From contig NC_050738.1 of the NCBI RefSeq assembly GCF_014529535.1, positions 8,527,410-8,591,409 on the forward strand: DNA of 64,000 nucleotides. Reading direction: 5' to 3'. This document shows, piece after piece, positions 12,659 through 24,496 of the stretch. A program made the translations under genes and the position numbers. Position 1 is the stretch's first letter; every line of letters starts with the position of its first letter. The notes below the pieces were generated by a model. The model was not told the DNA's origin. It saw only the letters and a program-made list of their open reading frames with translations, and did no database searches. This stretch comes from Bradysia coprophila (lineage: Eukaryota; Arthropoda; Insecta; Diptera; Sciaridae).

Positions 12659-13071
12659 CTATTCCTTCTTCCTATCGAATGGATCTGTCCACACCTTCAT
12701 GTCTGGAAATGTAAAGAATTTTTATCGGGATAATGGTTTCAATCAAAAGGATATTCGCATGTGAAAACACATACTTCCCGGTTGTATCAGTTCTTGATTT
12801 ATTCCAGCCCGTGTCTTTTTCTGAATATTTTCTACAGAAAAAAAGGTGAACAAAATAAGGTCCTAGTCTCGCACTATTCCACACAGGATATACTCACTGT
12901 AGTATTCCGGGTTCATCATTGGTGCGATGATAATGGGATAGATTGTTGCTGTGATACCTGAAGTAAATCGGAATTGAAAGCAAAATAAAACACCAGGAAT
13001 TAATTTAACAGTCTACCCCCAACAATTGTTGCAATAAACAGGGAATATCGCCACCCTTTTAGGACAACCAT
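12659..13071 (-). CDS. Smim20: SMIM20 / MITRAC7-like small mitochondrial membrane protein
   Basis: Four tiny exons (13017-13071, 12898-12957, 12775-12831, 12659-12702) join in frame into 216 nt, giving 71 residues plus stop. The protein begins MVVLKGWRYSLFIATIVGG and has one hydrophobic segment (ATIYPIIIAPMMNPEYY). It ends in the family hallmark QELIQPG-N-MKVWTDPFDRKKE, matching human SMIM20 (67 aa; QEDVQPPGLKVWSDPFGRK). SMIM20/MITRAC7 is an inner-membrane chaperone for newly made COX1 in cytochrome c oxidase assembly. All introns are 55-70 nt with GT-AG borders. No single exon exceeds 60 nt, so simple ORF scans miss the gene. It is divergent from Pdha, another mitochondrial gene. Confidence 0.9.
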
Positions 13072-13907
13072 TATGATGGTCAAGTTTTATTTTGATTTTG
13101 TTGCGAAAATCACTGGCAAACTTTATGTAATTTACCGAATCAAAATAATAAATAAAGCAGATGTCATACTGTACTAAAACGTCTATTTAGAGCTGTGCTT
13201 CGTTCACAGTGAAAAATGTAGTTTTATAAGATTAAGACTTTCACACCTAAAGACCGAGTCAGGTTTTTTGGTCGAAACTGGGAAAGTTAAATTGTTTTTA
13301 TTCACTGCAAAGACATTGACATGAGCGCTACAACTCATTTCCCTCATTTCCTAGGGTCTTACGTAACTTTCTCGAACTTTGTCTGTTGCCTTTGGTCTTT
13401 GGTGGTTGCATCACTCGCCGTCGCCTCGAGCTGCAAACACTTGGCAAAGTAAAAAGTTTCAAACAAGGACGTAATCTACTATTACTCATTTCACAATTCG
13501 TTGCCACTGATTCAAATGGCCTGTTAAACGCCTGTTAAAACCAATGAAGTAAAAGATTTTGGATCAGTCTGTTAAGAACACTTCGATCAAGTAACTGACA
13601 CGATATTGGCGGTATCGATAATTTATACTAGCAATCAATCATTTTTATGCAATTTTAGAGTCTCTTCCCGCTACAAGAAAGTGAACCATTCACAATTTTT
13701 TTAGAACACAATAGTTATGTAACGAAACACGTTCCATTTAACTATCTTACTCCAGTCAAGTTAATTTTTTTTTTGCAATCAATAAGTGTCATTAGTTGGA
13801 AGAAAAAAATCACTTACGATCGCGAATTACTTCGTCGTGAAATCCCGCTGTATATAGATATCCTTTAAATTTAATTTGCCACATACCGTCACCGTTGTAT
13901 CCGAAAA
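13072..13907. other. Divergent intergenic region Smim20/Pdha
   Basis: This 836-bp region lies between two divergent nuclear genes for mitochondrial proteins. It contains one partial copy of the dispersed MITE family (13531-13640). Otherwise it is AT-rich with no clear core promoter motif. Confidence 0.5.
13531..13640 (+). mobile_element. MITE family copy (partial)
   Basis: Contains the family core CCAATGAAGTAAAAGATTTT followed by a second GATCAAGTAA block and a decayed tail. Terminal inverted repeats are not evident here. Confidence 0.6.
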
Positions 13908-16326
13908 ATGCTATCGAATTGTGTAAAAACACTTGTTCAGCGTTCTTTTGCTGCAAAATCGGTACGTAACTTTTAGTATTTTCCTGATTTAAGTTTTCCG
14001 TCTATGGAACCACAGCAGCTCTAAATGAAAACAAAAAAGTGGTGCGACTAAATTGCATAACAAAAATCAGTCAAGTTCATTACATTCATTAATCGGGATT
14101 TGGAACAGAAAAGAAAAGAATAAGTTTGACGGAAGTGTGTTTTTCCTTTAAAAAAAATATTTGATTTTGATATACAACGAAATGTCTCGGTCTAATATTT
14201 TTAAATCATTTGCTGGATTCTTTAAAAGTAGCTCCAAAACTGGGACTACCGACAAAATTCAGGTATAACTCATCCATTCCATGTAACGTTTACATTGTTG
14301 TTTAATAGTTCACATCAAGATCATTCTTATCGGTTTTCGTGCGCTTATTTTGTTTTGTAAGCTTTTTTGATTTTCACTATCATTCGCAATTTTACGTAAC
14401 TTTCGTGTAAAGAGCCATTTATAAAAGTTAACGTAGATTGTGGTGATCCGCGTAAGAATGAATGGCATTCATTGAATGCTTCAAATATCACGGTCTCAAA
14501 TCTCTATTTTTGTGGACTGTGTGCTCCTCTATACTTTTTCTTTGATGCTTATCGTTTTTTACTTCTGGGACAGCTGCCTCTTCGCCAAAATATGACAACG
14601 AAGATGGATTGATTCATTTGTCAAATTTTGAATGTTGATCAAATGCACAATTATTAGTTTTGGATTCATACAACCATGTTAATGTGTTAATGTTTCTCTC
14701 AATCACACCGACATACTTTACGTGAATCCTTCCTTCCAGCATCTGAATTAATGATTTCATGTGTCGCAGGTTTTCCTGAATGATTAACTATCAAGGCAAA
14801 ACCGATCCCTAATGTTGTCTTTCAAGCTCTAATTCCATCAGGGTAATTAATTTGCTGAATTATTGGTTTCAGAACATTCCAAAAATCGCTGTTACGAGCA
14901 AAAACTATGCCACCGAGGCTGCATTTGAAATCCGGGTAAATACAAAAATGTCAATCTTAACACTCAAAAACTGACGACAACTTTTTAAATGCCAGGAATG
15001 TAGTTTACACAATTTAACAAGCGGCCCAGGTACCGAAACCACTGTCACCCGCGATGAAGCGCTCAAATACTACGAGCAAATGTTCACCATTCGTCGATTG
15101 GAAACGGTTGCTGGATCACTGTACAAGGAGAAAATAATTCGTGGATTTTGTCATCTGTACTCCGGCCAAGAGGCGTGTGCCGTCGGTATGAAAGCTGCAA
15201 TGCGTCCCGATGACAGTGCAATTACTGCTTATCGTTGCCACGGCTGGACATATTTGTTCGGTGTATCGCCCGAAGTTGTGTTGAGTGAATTGACCGGACG
15301 CGAAGCAGGTTGTTCACTTGGAAAAGGTGGTTCGATGCACATGTACGCAAAGAATTTCTATGGCGGAAATGGTATCGTTGGTGCTCAAGTTCCGCTTGGC
15401 GTCGGAATTGCATTGGAGGCGAAATATAATAACAAGAAGGCAGTCTGTATTTCACTGTACGGTGACGGAGCAGCCAATCAGGGGCAAATATTTGAGGTCT
15501 ATAACATGGCGAAATTGTGGAACATTCCATGCATTTTCGTGTGTGAAAACAACGGTGAGTATTGTTAACCTTTAACTTACGGCGAGCATAAAAACAGTGA
15601 AATTGTAAAAGCTTTTACTTCTTTTGAGTTGTTGGCTCTTCAAAAAACCAAAAACTAATTTTAAAATGAAATCTAGGATACGGTATGGGAACCAGTGCTG
15701 AACGAGCTTCTGCTAGCATTGACTATTACAAACGTGGTGATTATGTTCCCGGAATTCGTGTCGATGGCATGGATGTTTTAGCTGTTCGCGAAGCGACTCG
15801 TTTTGCCATTGATCATTGTGATTCTGGTAAAGGACCAATGGTTATGGAAACTGCTACTTACAGGCAAGTTCCCTTTTTCGAGAGTGCCAAAAACCGACCG
15901 ATTTTCTTATGTTTATGTTGAACTACACAGATATAGCGGTCACTCAATGTCTGATCCCGGTACCAGCTATCGATCACGTGACGAAGTCCAAGAAGTTCGC
16001 CAAACGCGTGATCCAATTACTTCATTCAGAGAAAAAATTATTTCTAAGAACTTGGCCACAGCCGAAGAGATCAAGGTATATGAGGAGTGTTGCTGAACTT
16101 AAAACAATTTTTTTCTTCAAAATTTATCATACCACAGGCACTCGAACTGAAAATCCGTAATGCTGTTGATGAAGCCGGAAAGAAATCGAAGGCGAACAAA
16201 GAATTACCAGTTTCTCAGCTGGTCACCGATGTTTACGCGAATCCGAAAAACAGCGAGACAATCAGAAATACTACGCCCACGAAGCCATTGAAACATACCA
16301 CACTGAATAGAGCCGTCAATCTATAA
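13908..16326 (+). CDS. Pdha: Pyruvate dehydrogenase E1 component subunit alpha, mitochondrial
   Basis: Exons: 13908-13961, 14873-14935, 14996-15554, 15677-15863, 15931-16075, 16138-16326, totalling 1,197 nt (398 residues; human PDHA1 390). The N-terminus [18 protein letters not shown] is a typical basic mitochondrial presequence. The mature enzyme is the thiamine-diphosphate-dependent E1 alpha chain, which with E1 beta decarboxylates pyruvate and acetylates the E2 lipoyl group. Diagnostic blocks include [31 protein letters not shown] and [20 protein letters not shown]. The TPP/Mg motif is [13 protein letters not shown]...ENN. The phosphorylation loop [18 protein letters not shown] keeps both regulatory serines. 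Intron 4 starts with GC (TACAG|GCAAGT) and ends in AG at 15930; only this splice gives the conserved TYRYSGHSM. A second candidate first exon lies at 14182-14262. Confidence 0.95.
14182..14262 (+). CDS. Pdha: Alternative first coding exon of Pdha
   Basis: An 81-nt ORF starting at ATG 14182 encodes 27 residues ([19 protein letters not shown] then TGTTDKIQ) and ends at a donor CAG|GTATAA. It contains no acidic residue in its first 20 positions and is rich in Ser/Lys/Phe, like a mitochondrial targeting peptide. Its phase (0) matches exon 2 at 14873, so it could replace exon 1 (13908-13961). No acceptor site precedes the ATG, which argues for a separate promoter rather than a cassette exon. Confidence 0.6.
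15564..15640 (-). mobile_element. MITE family fragment in Pdha intron 3
   Basis: GTTAACCTTTAACTTACGGC followed by GAGCATA and an AAAAGCTTTTACTTC core resembles the end and core of the dispersed MITE family on the minus strand. It is strongly decayed. Confidence 0.45.
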
Positions 16327-16568
16327 GAGTCTCTAGGCGTATGTTAATACCAGAAAACGATGCAATTAATTGTATGACGAATTTGATTTGGTCATTTTCC
16401 ACGGGAAACGTCGAACGTTTCTTCAACTTTTTTGTTTTTAATTAAATTTATTTTCTTTTCCCATCAAAAATGGAGTTCTCGAGAGATAGAGAGAGTCGAT
16501 AAAAATTGTTGAACGGGTTAGAAAACATTCTCATTGAATTTTGTTGTATTTACTAATGTTTAATTGCA

Positions 16569-16574
16569 AATAAA
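16569..16574 (+). terminator. Poly(A) signal candidate for Pdha
   Basis: AATAAA lies about 240 nt after the Pdha stop codon, in an AT-rich tail. Confidence 0.55.
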
Positions 16575-17152
16575 TTATATTTATGCAATAGATTTAAATT
16601 TGCTATGAGTTAATGCCAACGGCTGACAGCCGCCAATAGGCAAACCAGTGATTCATTATGAAATCAGACACCTTTTGTTCTTTCATTCATAGAAAGTTTA
16701 TCAATGAAAGAACAACTGGTCTCCGACTACCGGTACTTGTCCGGAGACTGGTGCGGTCACCCTAAGCGAAAATTGTACCTTGTGCAGGAAGCACACTTTC
16801 CAGAAACTGCACGTCGTTGGGTGAATTATACCTTGTGAGATGCACTGAAAACCTTACAATAAAAAACGGTATTTTAGAAAAATGTCACGTTTTGGCATAG
16901 AAATGTTTTCGAAACGAGAAAGAACTTCCATTTTGGAACGAGCTCTCGATTTGCCATTTATGAGGTAAAGAAGGAAGAAATGGAGATTTTTGAAGGGGAG
17001 TTGAAATTTTCTTTATCAAAAGCAACAATTGTTAACTGGCTTTAGAAAGCCAATGTGCTGTGGAACTTTTATTTTGAAATATTTTGGAAATTTTGGTTTT
17101 TACATTGCAAGTTTTATTGGTTGCTTGATCAGCAGCCTGATCAGCAGCCCGA
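16575..17152. other. Convergent spacer Pdha / chitin-binding gene with a small hairpin
   Basis: Contains a perfect 13-bp inverted repeat (TTGTTCTTTCATT at 16675-16687 and its complement at 16703-16715) and a short degenerate tandem (GATCAGCAG units) near 17125-17160 overlapping the end of the next gene. No gene is seen. Confidence 0.55.
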
Positions 17153-18968
17153 TCAGCAGCCGAATGGGACCACGGTGGAGCACTCTTCTTTAATTTGATT
17201 CCAAAACCACGGCGAATCACACTTAAAGTGCAATGCCGTACTTCTCAAACAGAAAACGTAATCCTGACAAGTGCCGGGAACGCTGTAGTATCCATCAACC
17301 TGTCCAGTGCACAACGTATCAATGTCAGACAATGAAAATGGTGTTGTGGCCGCGTTTGGTTGAGTCCACGGTTGCCGTGTAGTAGTAGTTGTGGTAACTC
17401 TGGAAGTTGAATTTATAATATGAAGTAGAGAAAACAACCCTCATCGACAGTGAACGTATTTTTGTAGTCTGACGATGAAAAGTGTAACTTTAAGTTCAAA
17501 TAAGAACTTTCTCCACTAACTTGGTCGTGGCGGTTGTAGTGGTTGTCGCTCGTGTTGTTGTTGTCGTGGCTCTCGTGGTTGTAGTAGTAGCTCTAGTGGT
17601 CGTAGTTGTCGCAGCTCTCGTTGTAGTTGTTGTAGTCGTCGATGAGGTTGTAAAATAGATCGTTCCATCTTCCTATTGGATTAAGAGAAACGTAAGGCGT
17701 TAGAACTTCAAACAGACTAACAAAGTCTGTGAACTTGTTTGGAGTCATTGTCTTTGACCATTGTAATGCAAAAGATTTAACCTGTCACCGACGGCAAGCA
17801 TATTAACAGTTTTACTGTTCAAAATATTACTTCATTTGATCGAAGCATAGATTGATTTCATAAATCTTTTACTTCATTTGTTTTAAACATGATTTTTGCT
17901 GTATAAAACCTCATTAGTCAGAGCTAGTCGTTTATTATTTCTTTCGTGGTCGATAACAGATGACAGCCGTATGAAATAGGTTAAGATATTTACCTGGCAG
18001 AAATTGTATTGTCCAGGCAAAGTGCAAGCAGTCGTTTCGGGGTTGAAATATCTGCAAAGGAAAATATCTTTAGCTTATGATAATCAATCACATGTAGAAA
18101 TATCAGTACAATCCTGATGCACATGTCTGGTGATAGCTCAATCCATTTAAGCATGTAAAGAATTTCGTACAGTCACTCGGATCACCAATTCTCACAAAAC
18201 CGTTATACGTGGCACACACTGTGGCCTACACAGATCGACATTCTATTAATTATTGAAATTTCATTTGAAGAAATAGTAAAAATTACCGGATCTCGCACAC
18301 ACTTAACGGTAGTTGCGACATTGCAATCGCCGAGGGAACGATCGAATAATAAATTTGCTCCGCACGTCCGCAATGTACGAACTCCGGCAACGCTAAAACA
18401 GAGGTCATTTTTTATTTCTCCTGCATTTTACTTTTCCATTAATTATTTGTGTTTTAACCTACCACACATAATACTTCGAACAGTCAGTCGGATGAGCTAT
18501 GTGCTGAATACCAGAAAGCGAACATCCTATTGAAATTTTTGAATAAACTCCATACTTCTCAGAAAAAATATCGATTCAATTTGCTTACCAGTACAATCGA
18601 CACGGCTCGGTATGTCGCACATCTGACGAACTGGTTCGAAAACGTAATTATCTGGGCAGACACTGCGATGGGCTATTCCCTCCGAGCAATAATAGAATGC
18701 TCTACATGATTCCGAATTTCGAACGAATGTTCCGTTAAGCGATCCTGCAAACAATTTTTGACCGAAACTTTTCTTAGAATTTAAATTTGGGCAATTCTTT
18801 CTGGCAATAATTCACCTGCACACGCAGTTTCGATTTGTGCCTGAGCTTGTCTGTCGATGCATAAAAGGAAAAATGCCAATATGCCTGGAGATGAGGACGT
18901 TTTATTGGGATTAAATGAGTTCTGACTTTGACTCTTCTATATCTACCTATTTTGAATGTTGCTATCAT
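17153..18968 (-). CDS. Secreted peritrophin-type chitin-binding protein (ChtBD2 domains with Thr-rich linker)
   Basis: Exons (minus): 18947-18968, 18816-18884, 18589-18744, 18463-18526, 18287-18392, 18110-18225, 17994-18051, 17521-17672, 17153-17399. They join in frame into 990 nt (329 residues). The start MIATFKIGILAFFLLCIDRQ is a signal peptide whose cleavage should fall near QAQAQ. Chitin-binding type 2 (CBM14) domains follow at about residues 28-85 (SCRAFYYC...CPDNYVFEP...C), 83-139 (CSKYYVC...CGANLLFD...C) and 140-197 (CTKFFTCLNGLSYHQTC...YFNPETTAC). A mucin-like Thr-rich linker (TTTTTRA repeats, residues ~205-265) leads to a last domain (CTGQVDGYYSVPGTCQDYVFC...). Each domain has the six-cysteine pattern. 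Expected role: extracellular chitin binding in the peritrophic matrix or cuticle. One MITE copy sits in the intron before the Thr-rich exon. Confidence 0.88.
17774..17985 (-). mobile_element. MITE family copy, the most complete one
   Basis: Inserted in an intron of the chitin-binding gene. On the plus strand it begins GATTTAACCTGTCACCGACGGC and ends GCCGTATGAAATAGGTTAAGAT, i.e. imperfect terminal inverted repeats. Inside are two TTTACTTCATTTG-type cores and a GATAACAGATGACA block near the other end. About 210 bp, no ORF. Confidence 0.75.
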
Positions 18969-19999
18969 TTTTGCGTCGCGTTCTGTGTAGCTAGACGTTA
19001 ATGACTGGCTATACCAATGCTTCAATGGCAAAAGTCTGACTAATTCTCTTTGTCAATCCAAATGTATGAATTTAAATAATTTCTTTTTCGTTATCTGGAG
19101 GAATTCGGTTGATAAACCGAACAACCAAAAAAAAACTACTGTTTTGATTGGTTTTTAGGATTGGAACGGTCAGCCGGAAAACACGGAAGGTACAAGAGAT
19201 CTTAGTGAAATTTTTACTGCGAACATTTAAAACAACAAACCAATTAACTGATAAGAAGACGAAAATTATTTGAGGTAAGTAAAATCGAAGTGTTGAACCG
19301 AAAATTCTTGAAATTTTCGTTTGTGACAACATTTGCGATTGGTCGGGAAGAGCAAGAAAAATGCGATTTGGGCTTTTTTTTGCAGAGGGTACCATTTAGT
19401 TAAACGGTGCACTTATTCGCTTTGGTTGTGATTAAATATTTTCAATCTTGGTTCTTGATTGCGGCATAATTTTAATTAAATATCGAACACATATCTGTAT
19501 AAATGGACTGATGTTTTCGATAAAAAAGACATTAATTAAGTAGCCAAAACTGAAATCCGCAACTCGTTTGCGATTTTTTTCTAATTACCCACAATAGCAA
19601 AATAAACGATGTTGTTGGGAGATAAGTTTTGATATTTTCATTCTTTTGTAATTTTACGTTCCGTATGTGTTTATCGGACAATGTGCAAACTATGCTACCG
19701 ACCTTAGATCTAAATTTGGAAACATTAAAAAAACCACAATTATTGTAAACATTGAATTAATAATCTTTATTTTTAATATTTTGCAGACGGCATATCTATA
19801 CAAGCATAAATTACCGTCTCTATTACTTCTTTTCTTTGAAGTTTCACCTATTGGTTGAGACAAAATCTATTACTTCATTAGATTGAATTTGTTTTCTTTG
19901 CTATTATAAGATCAAATTAGCCAGAGTACATCGCTCATTTTTTGTCGTTGCTGTCGATAACAGATGCCGTCAGCATCAGATTAATTTTGTAATATTTAC
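18969..19999. other. Intergenic region upstream of the chitin-binding gene
   Basis: AT-rich, about 1 kb. Holds the chitin-binding gene promoter and the 3' flank of the ionotropic receptor gene. A MITE copy occupies about 19861-19985. Open frames here are short and unsupported. Confidence 0.5.
19861..19985 (-). mobile_element. MITE family copy (half)
   Basis: Shows TATTACTTCATTAG core then CGTTGCTGTCGATAACAGAT and GCCGTCAGCATCAGATTAAT, matching one end of the family consensus. The other terminus is missing. Confidence 0.65.
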
Positions 20000-22132
20000 C
20001 TACAGCTTCAATTCAAACAAAAATATGACCACGGAAATCACAACTCCAACAATGTACAGAACAAATATACCAAGCACTAAATCGATGTCCAAAACAACTG
20101 GTTCTTTACCATCTCTACGCACCTTTTTGTATTTATTCACTTGAAAAACGTCGCTGTTCAGTTGCCTGATCCATTCCAAATGCTTGTCATAGAGCCCATT
20201 TTCCACGAATCTTCGAACAAAATCGTTAATGTATCTCTTTAAGGGCGATGCTGTTGATATTCGGTAGCCTGAAAGTCGACAATCTGTGGAAGGTAAATAT
20301 TATCTCAGGGGTAGGATCTAACGATGTGGGAGGTAAAATTAGTTTTTCACAAGAGTCAAAAGTGTAATTGTGTCGAGTTTGTTACTTCTTTGATCTAAGC
20401 GAAGCCCTTTTCAACTTGCAATTTGCTATGCTCAGACCCAGAACTCATCTCCAACTTTCATAGCCACTCGCAAAAGGCTATTCTGTGTTGGATAGTACTT
20501 CTACTTACGCAGGTTTTCGTGCATTATCCGAATCATTTGTTTGTAGCCTTTTGCACTGGAAACGTACGTATGTAGCATCATATCCATATATTCTGCTGCA
20601 CTATCCGTAAATATATAAGCGTGATGAAACTTTCTTCTCGTTATTACATCATAATTGAGATCATTGACCCCTTTGTAGGTGATTTTAGTAGACAGTTCAG
20701 GTCTGAAAATGTTACAGAGGATAATAAAACAAAATACCCTAGACCCATCTATTACTTTATGTTCGACCACAGTTCCTCATTTTTCAAGTAATCCGGAGCC
20801 AAAATAGTCAAATTCGAAGCAATTAATTCGTCGATGGTATCAATTTCCACATATTTTTTGCTCATCAAATTTTTGTATGTTATCACCGACAGAGCAATCG
20901 TCGCCAAAACGGAAAAACCGCGCAGATTCATGTCCCATGCAACTTCTATTCTGGTTTTGTTAAGAATTTTGTCCTGATTCAAAAATATTCCCAAACTTTT
21001 GATCGAAATTGAGACCCAGTGCTTCCACGACGATTTTCCGATGATCATGCGAACGATGGCGAAAAGTATTAGAGCAAGAAAGATCGATTGAATGTCTGGC
21101 TCTCTGATGATCTTTTCCAGAAAGTGTTCCGAGTTTGATTGCTTGGGTACCATGGCTACCAGACAGTCTTTCTCGTGAGGATAAAGACCCTCAGTCTTTA
21201 ATTTCGAATCTCGAGAAATAAAGGACGGAGATAAATGTAAATCCATGTCATCTGAAATGCTGAGATCATTGTCTGTGATTGGCAAAGTGTAAAATTATGT
21301 GGTAAATGGTGAGAACCACTTGCCTTTTGTTGAAAATTTTCAAAGCATTTCTCGTCATAACTCGCGGAAAATAGCTTTGATAAATCATTCTTGATGATAT
21401 AACGGGATCGTTACCCCAATCTTCATAGTTGGGATACGAAAAAGCAATGTCTGTAGAAAATATCGGTCTGACCGCTAAAGCCTTTATTATTGCCTGCGCT
21501 ATAGAGCCATCAGGACCAATTAAAATGAAATCTTGACCGAACGTTCCTACGCTACTTTTCGGTGGGAAAAATTGAAAAAACAAGGTAAAGTTCTTGTGTG
21601 GACGGGGAAAGTATTCCATGGTGAAAATTCTTCGGATAAAATCTCGAGTAGAATTGATATCGAATTGGGAAATGTCTATTTTTGAACTAAATTCATTTTC
21701 GAACGCATCGTTGAGGAATATCGTCAGATCTTTTGTTAATAAAATAACTTTTGTACTCAAATTCATCCACATTTCCATAAAAACTATTTCAGTTTCATCA
21801 ACACTTTGACTGGGCAACAATAGAGTTACATCGTCCGGTAAGATTTTAGTCTTTACTAGATCTGCATTCGTTATATTGTTCAGATAATTGAGAAATAAAA
21901 CATTCAGAATTGGTTCCTCATAGTGTCTTCTCGTTATACTTGCTTCGCCGAAGACGTTGTGGCTTATTGGTCTGAACAGGGAATTACTTGCAATTTGAAT
22001 AATTTCATTGGAAAAGTCGTTAGGACGCTCTTCGCTCAAAAAATTTATGGCTCGATAGTCTTGTTGAGCAAATAGCAATTCAATCACAAAGATAAGTGTT
22101 AAGTTTCCGAACAAATTCGCCACCACTTCCAT
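20000..22132 (-). CDS. Divergent ionotropic receptor (IR, ligand-gated channel family)
   Basis: Exons (minus): 21324-22132, 20756-21259, 20509-20702, 20000-20283, joining to 1,791 nt (596 residues). The N-terminus (MEVVANLFGNLTLIFVIELL) is signal-peptide-like and is followed by a poorly conserved extracellular region. Membrane segments appear at about residues 330-347 (IFLALILFAIVRMIIG), 392-406 (GFSVLATIALSVITY) and 570-592 (LGIFVLYIVGVVISVVIFLFE). Between the last two lies the S2 half with GYRISTASPLKRYINDFVRR and FVENGLYDKH, a pattern typical of insect IRs related to ionotropic glutamate receptors. It probably acts as a chemosensory or gustatory receptor in sensory dendrites. The ligand cannot be inferred. 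Intron 1 is best read as GC-AG (AAAAG|GCAAGT ... CTCAG|C), since no GT donor keeps the frame. IR subfamily not assigned. Confidence 0.85.
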
Positions 22133-22935
22133 ACTTGCGTTCGCTAAGGCTTATCAACTTTAAATGAAAATTGAGTGGCACGGACATTAATGAATCCCTA
22201 ACATGATACATAGTGCACGATCATAATAATACTAAATTGCACGTTAATCACGGTTGTTTGTGAAAATGTGTGCGTCGTCACCAAGTAAATACAAATTATG
22301 CAATCCATCCAATAAATCAATCAACGAGATTGACTTTTGATTATAATTTTCGCTTGGGACGCGTCGTTGTAAGGTAATTTAGTTTTGTTTATTTAACTTA
22401 TTGTCCCTGGTAATTTCCTGTGGTAATTTTTATTGATTCAAGTGGTCGATTCAAGCTAAATACTTAAAACAATAGTAAGAGCAAGGGTTTTTTTAGTAGA
22501 ATATTTTCATAATTTTTCACAAAAAATAATTATTCGGCGAAGATATCGATTTTGTTAAAAATAGCTTTTGAAAATAGTATGTCGTTGCATGTTTCAAGTG
22601 CATAAGCTTGGCGGAATTTATTGAGAATATTATTTATAGTTACCCTTAAATGAAGGGTTGCTATGCACATGTATTAGTTCTAGGGAACGCCATATAACTG
22701 CACCACAATTATGTTTGTTTTAAATAGCAATCAGTAAATAACATAATAATATATGACGATAAAGCTTAGAGTTACCGCTAAACATCTCACTCAATTACAA
22801 GAAATCGGTTTCACAAGAATAATTGGTCTCTCCACAAGGGCGAACCATGTTCCTTCAGAAGCTTCTTAATTTTTTACATCTACACATCGAACAAAACAAA
22901 ACATTCATCGATTTTATCCAGTATAGTTGCTCGAC

Positions 22936-23087
22936 TTATAGATCATCTTAAAGATATGGTACTTTCAGACGTAACCTCCCGTTATTTTCGTTAAATGTTT
23001 CATTCATTTGTTTAAGACTTACCTTTTACGTTGAAGGCATATCTTAACGTGGTTGGCATCTTAAACGTACTCCAAGATGATCTATAG
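22936..23087. mobile_element. Short palindromic element with TTATAGATCATCTT ends
   Basis: TATAGATCATCTTAAAGATAT at the left is inverted as AAGATGATCTATA at the right. Further inner partial pairing includes AAGATATGG versus GGCATATCTT. 152 bp, no ORF; MITE-like. Confidence 0.55.
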
Positions 23088-24045
23088 TTGTTTCAAGATC
23101 TGACCAAAAAAGGTTACCAACACTGAATCTTCAAAAATGGTTACCACCAATGAAATTTTTAAAAAAATGTTGCCGTCAAGGACTATTATAAAAGGGGTTA
23201 CTAACCGGCAAAGACAATACCCTCTCTAGCAACCTAACTACATTTATTAAGGTGGTAAAAATGCAACGTGGCCTTTGCATTTTACTTGTAAAATTAGAAA
23301 TTGGTCAACAGTGTATACGTCTAAGAATTTTAGTTAGTTACATACGAGCTGATGATGGCAAATATGCCGAAATGCATCCGATGCTAATAAACCAAATTTG
23401 TAAGATCAAAAAACGGTGTTTTTTGTAACCCTTCTATAACTAATTGTTAAGTAGGATCTTACGGTTAGTCACAACAAAATCAAAAGTTATTAAACAAAGG
23501 AATAAGGTGATATTTTGACAGTGTCAAAACGGAGTTTGTTTGCTAGAGAGGGTATTGGCAAATACGTTATAGTACTATCCCAACAAAAATCTCTACGAAA
23601 AAAGTGTGACGCAGTCTTTGAAATACAATTTCTAAAATGAATGATATCGCTAGAGTTGACGCTTTCAGCTTCGTTACGCAAAAATTAAATTTTACACCCA
23701 ATTAGTTCAAACGAGCTGGCTTAGTTTTCCTCATCATCTGCCAAACAATTTTTACCAAAAGAATATTTACCTTAAAACAACAAAAATTTTACCAGAAAAA
23801 TCTAATTTTTTAATTTTTATGTTAGATTTGTGTGGGTCACACGTTCCTGTAGGTTTCAATACAGCTGAGATACAGCCGAGAACGCGTTCCCGACCTTCAA
23901 AAACCACACTCAGAAGCCACGTCGAGGCCAATAAAACAAAAATTTTCCTAGGGTAATGGCGTACCACATTTTCATTTTTATGTCCAACCTGAGCCTCCTG
24001 CAAAATTTCACAGAGATTGGCTGACTACTTTCCGAGATAGCCCAT

Positions 24046-24063
24046 CGATAGATAGATAGATAG
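24046..24063 (+). repeat. (GATA)n microsatellite
   Basis: CGATAGATAGATAGATAG, four to five units. Confidence 0.9.
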
Positions 24064-24496
24064 AAACATACAGCGTAAGTTGAAGGATTTTGATTGTTTG
24101 GAAAAAGTCATTTTGGTGCATTTTCTATGAAAAATTACCAACTTCAAAACAACGTATCTCCGGTAATTTTAAGCCTACATAGTCGAGTGATAGCTCGTTT
24201 TGCTCATATTTGAAGAATATGATAAAATAGGTTTTGTGGTGATATAGACCAAATGATAGAAACTCAAGTTTTCGGCTATACATAGTTGACGCGTCTCAAA
24301 AAATTTTCTTCGTTCTTTTTTTGGGGGTTAGACTGCGTCAAGTCCTCCACTATCGCTCCGGACATGATGTCATTGGTTACCGGTAATGACTTTCAAAAGA
24401 AATTGGTTAGTTGGACTAATTTTGGATCGCTAGACTCAGACTTTTAGTTAAAAAGAGAGTTTACACGAAATTTCAAGTAAGCAACAAAAATGAGAT

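Noticed and set aside
23760-24450. Possible old LINE tail ending in (GATA)n
   Set aside because: No RT or endonuclease motif readable; the microsatellite alone is not enough.
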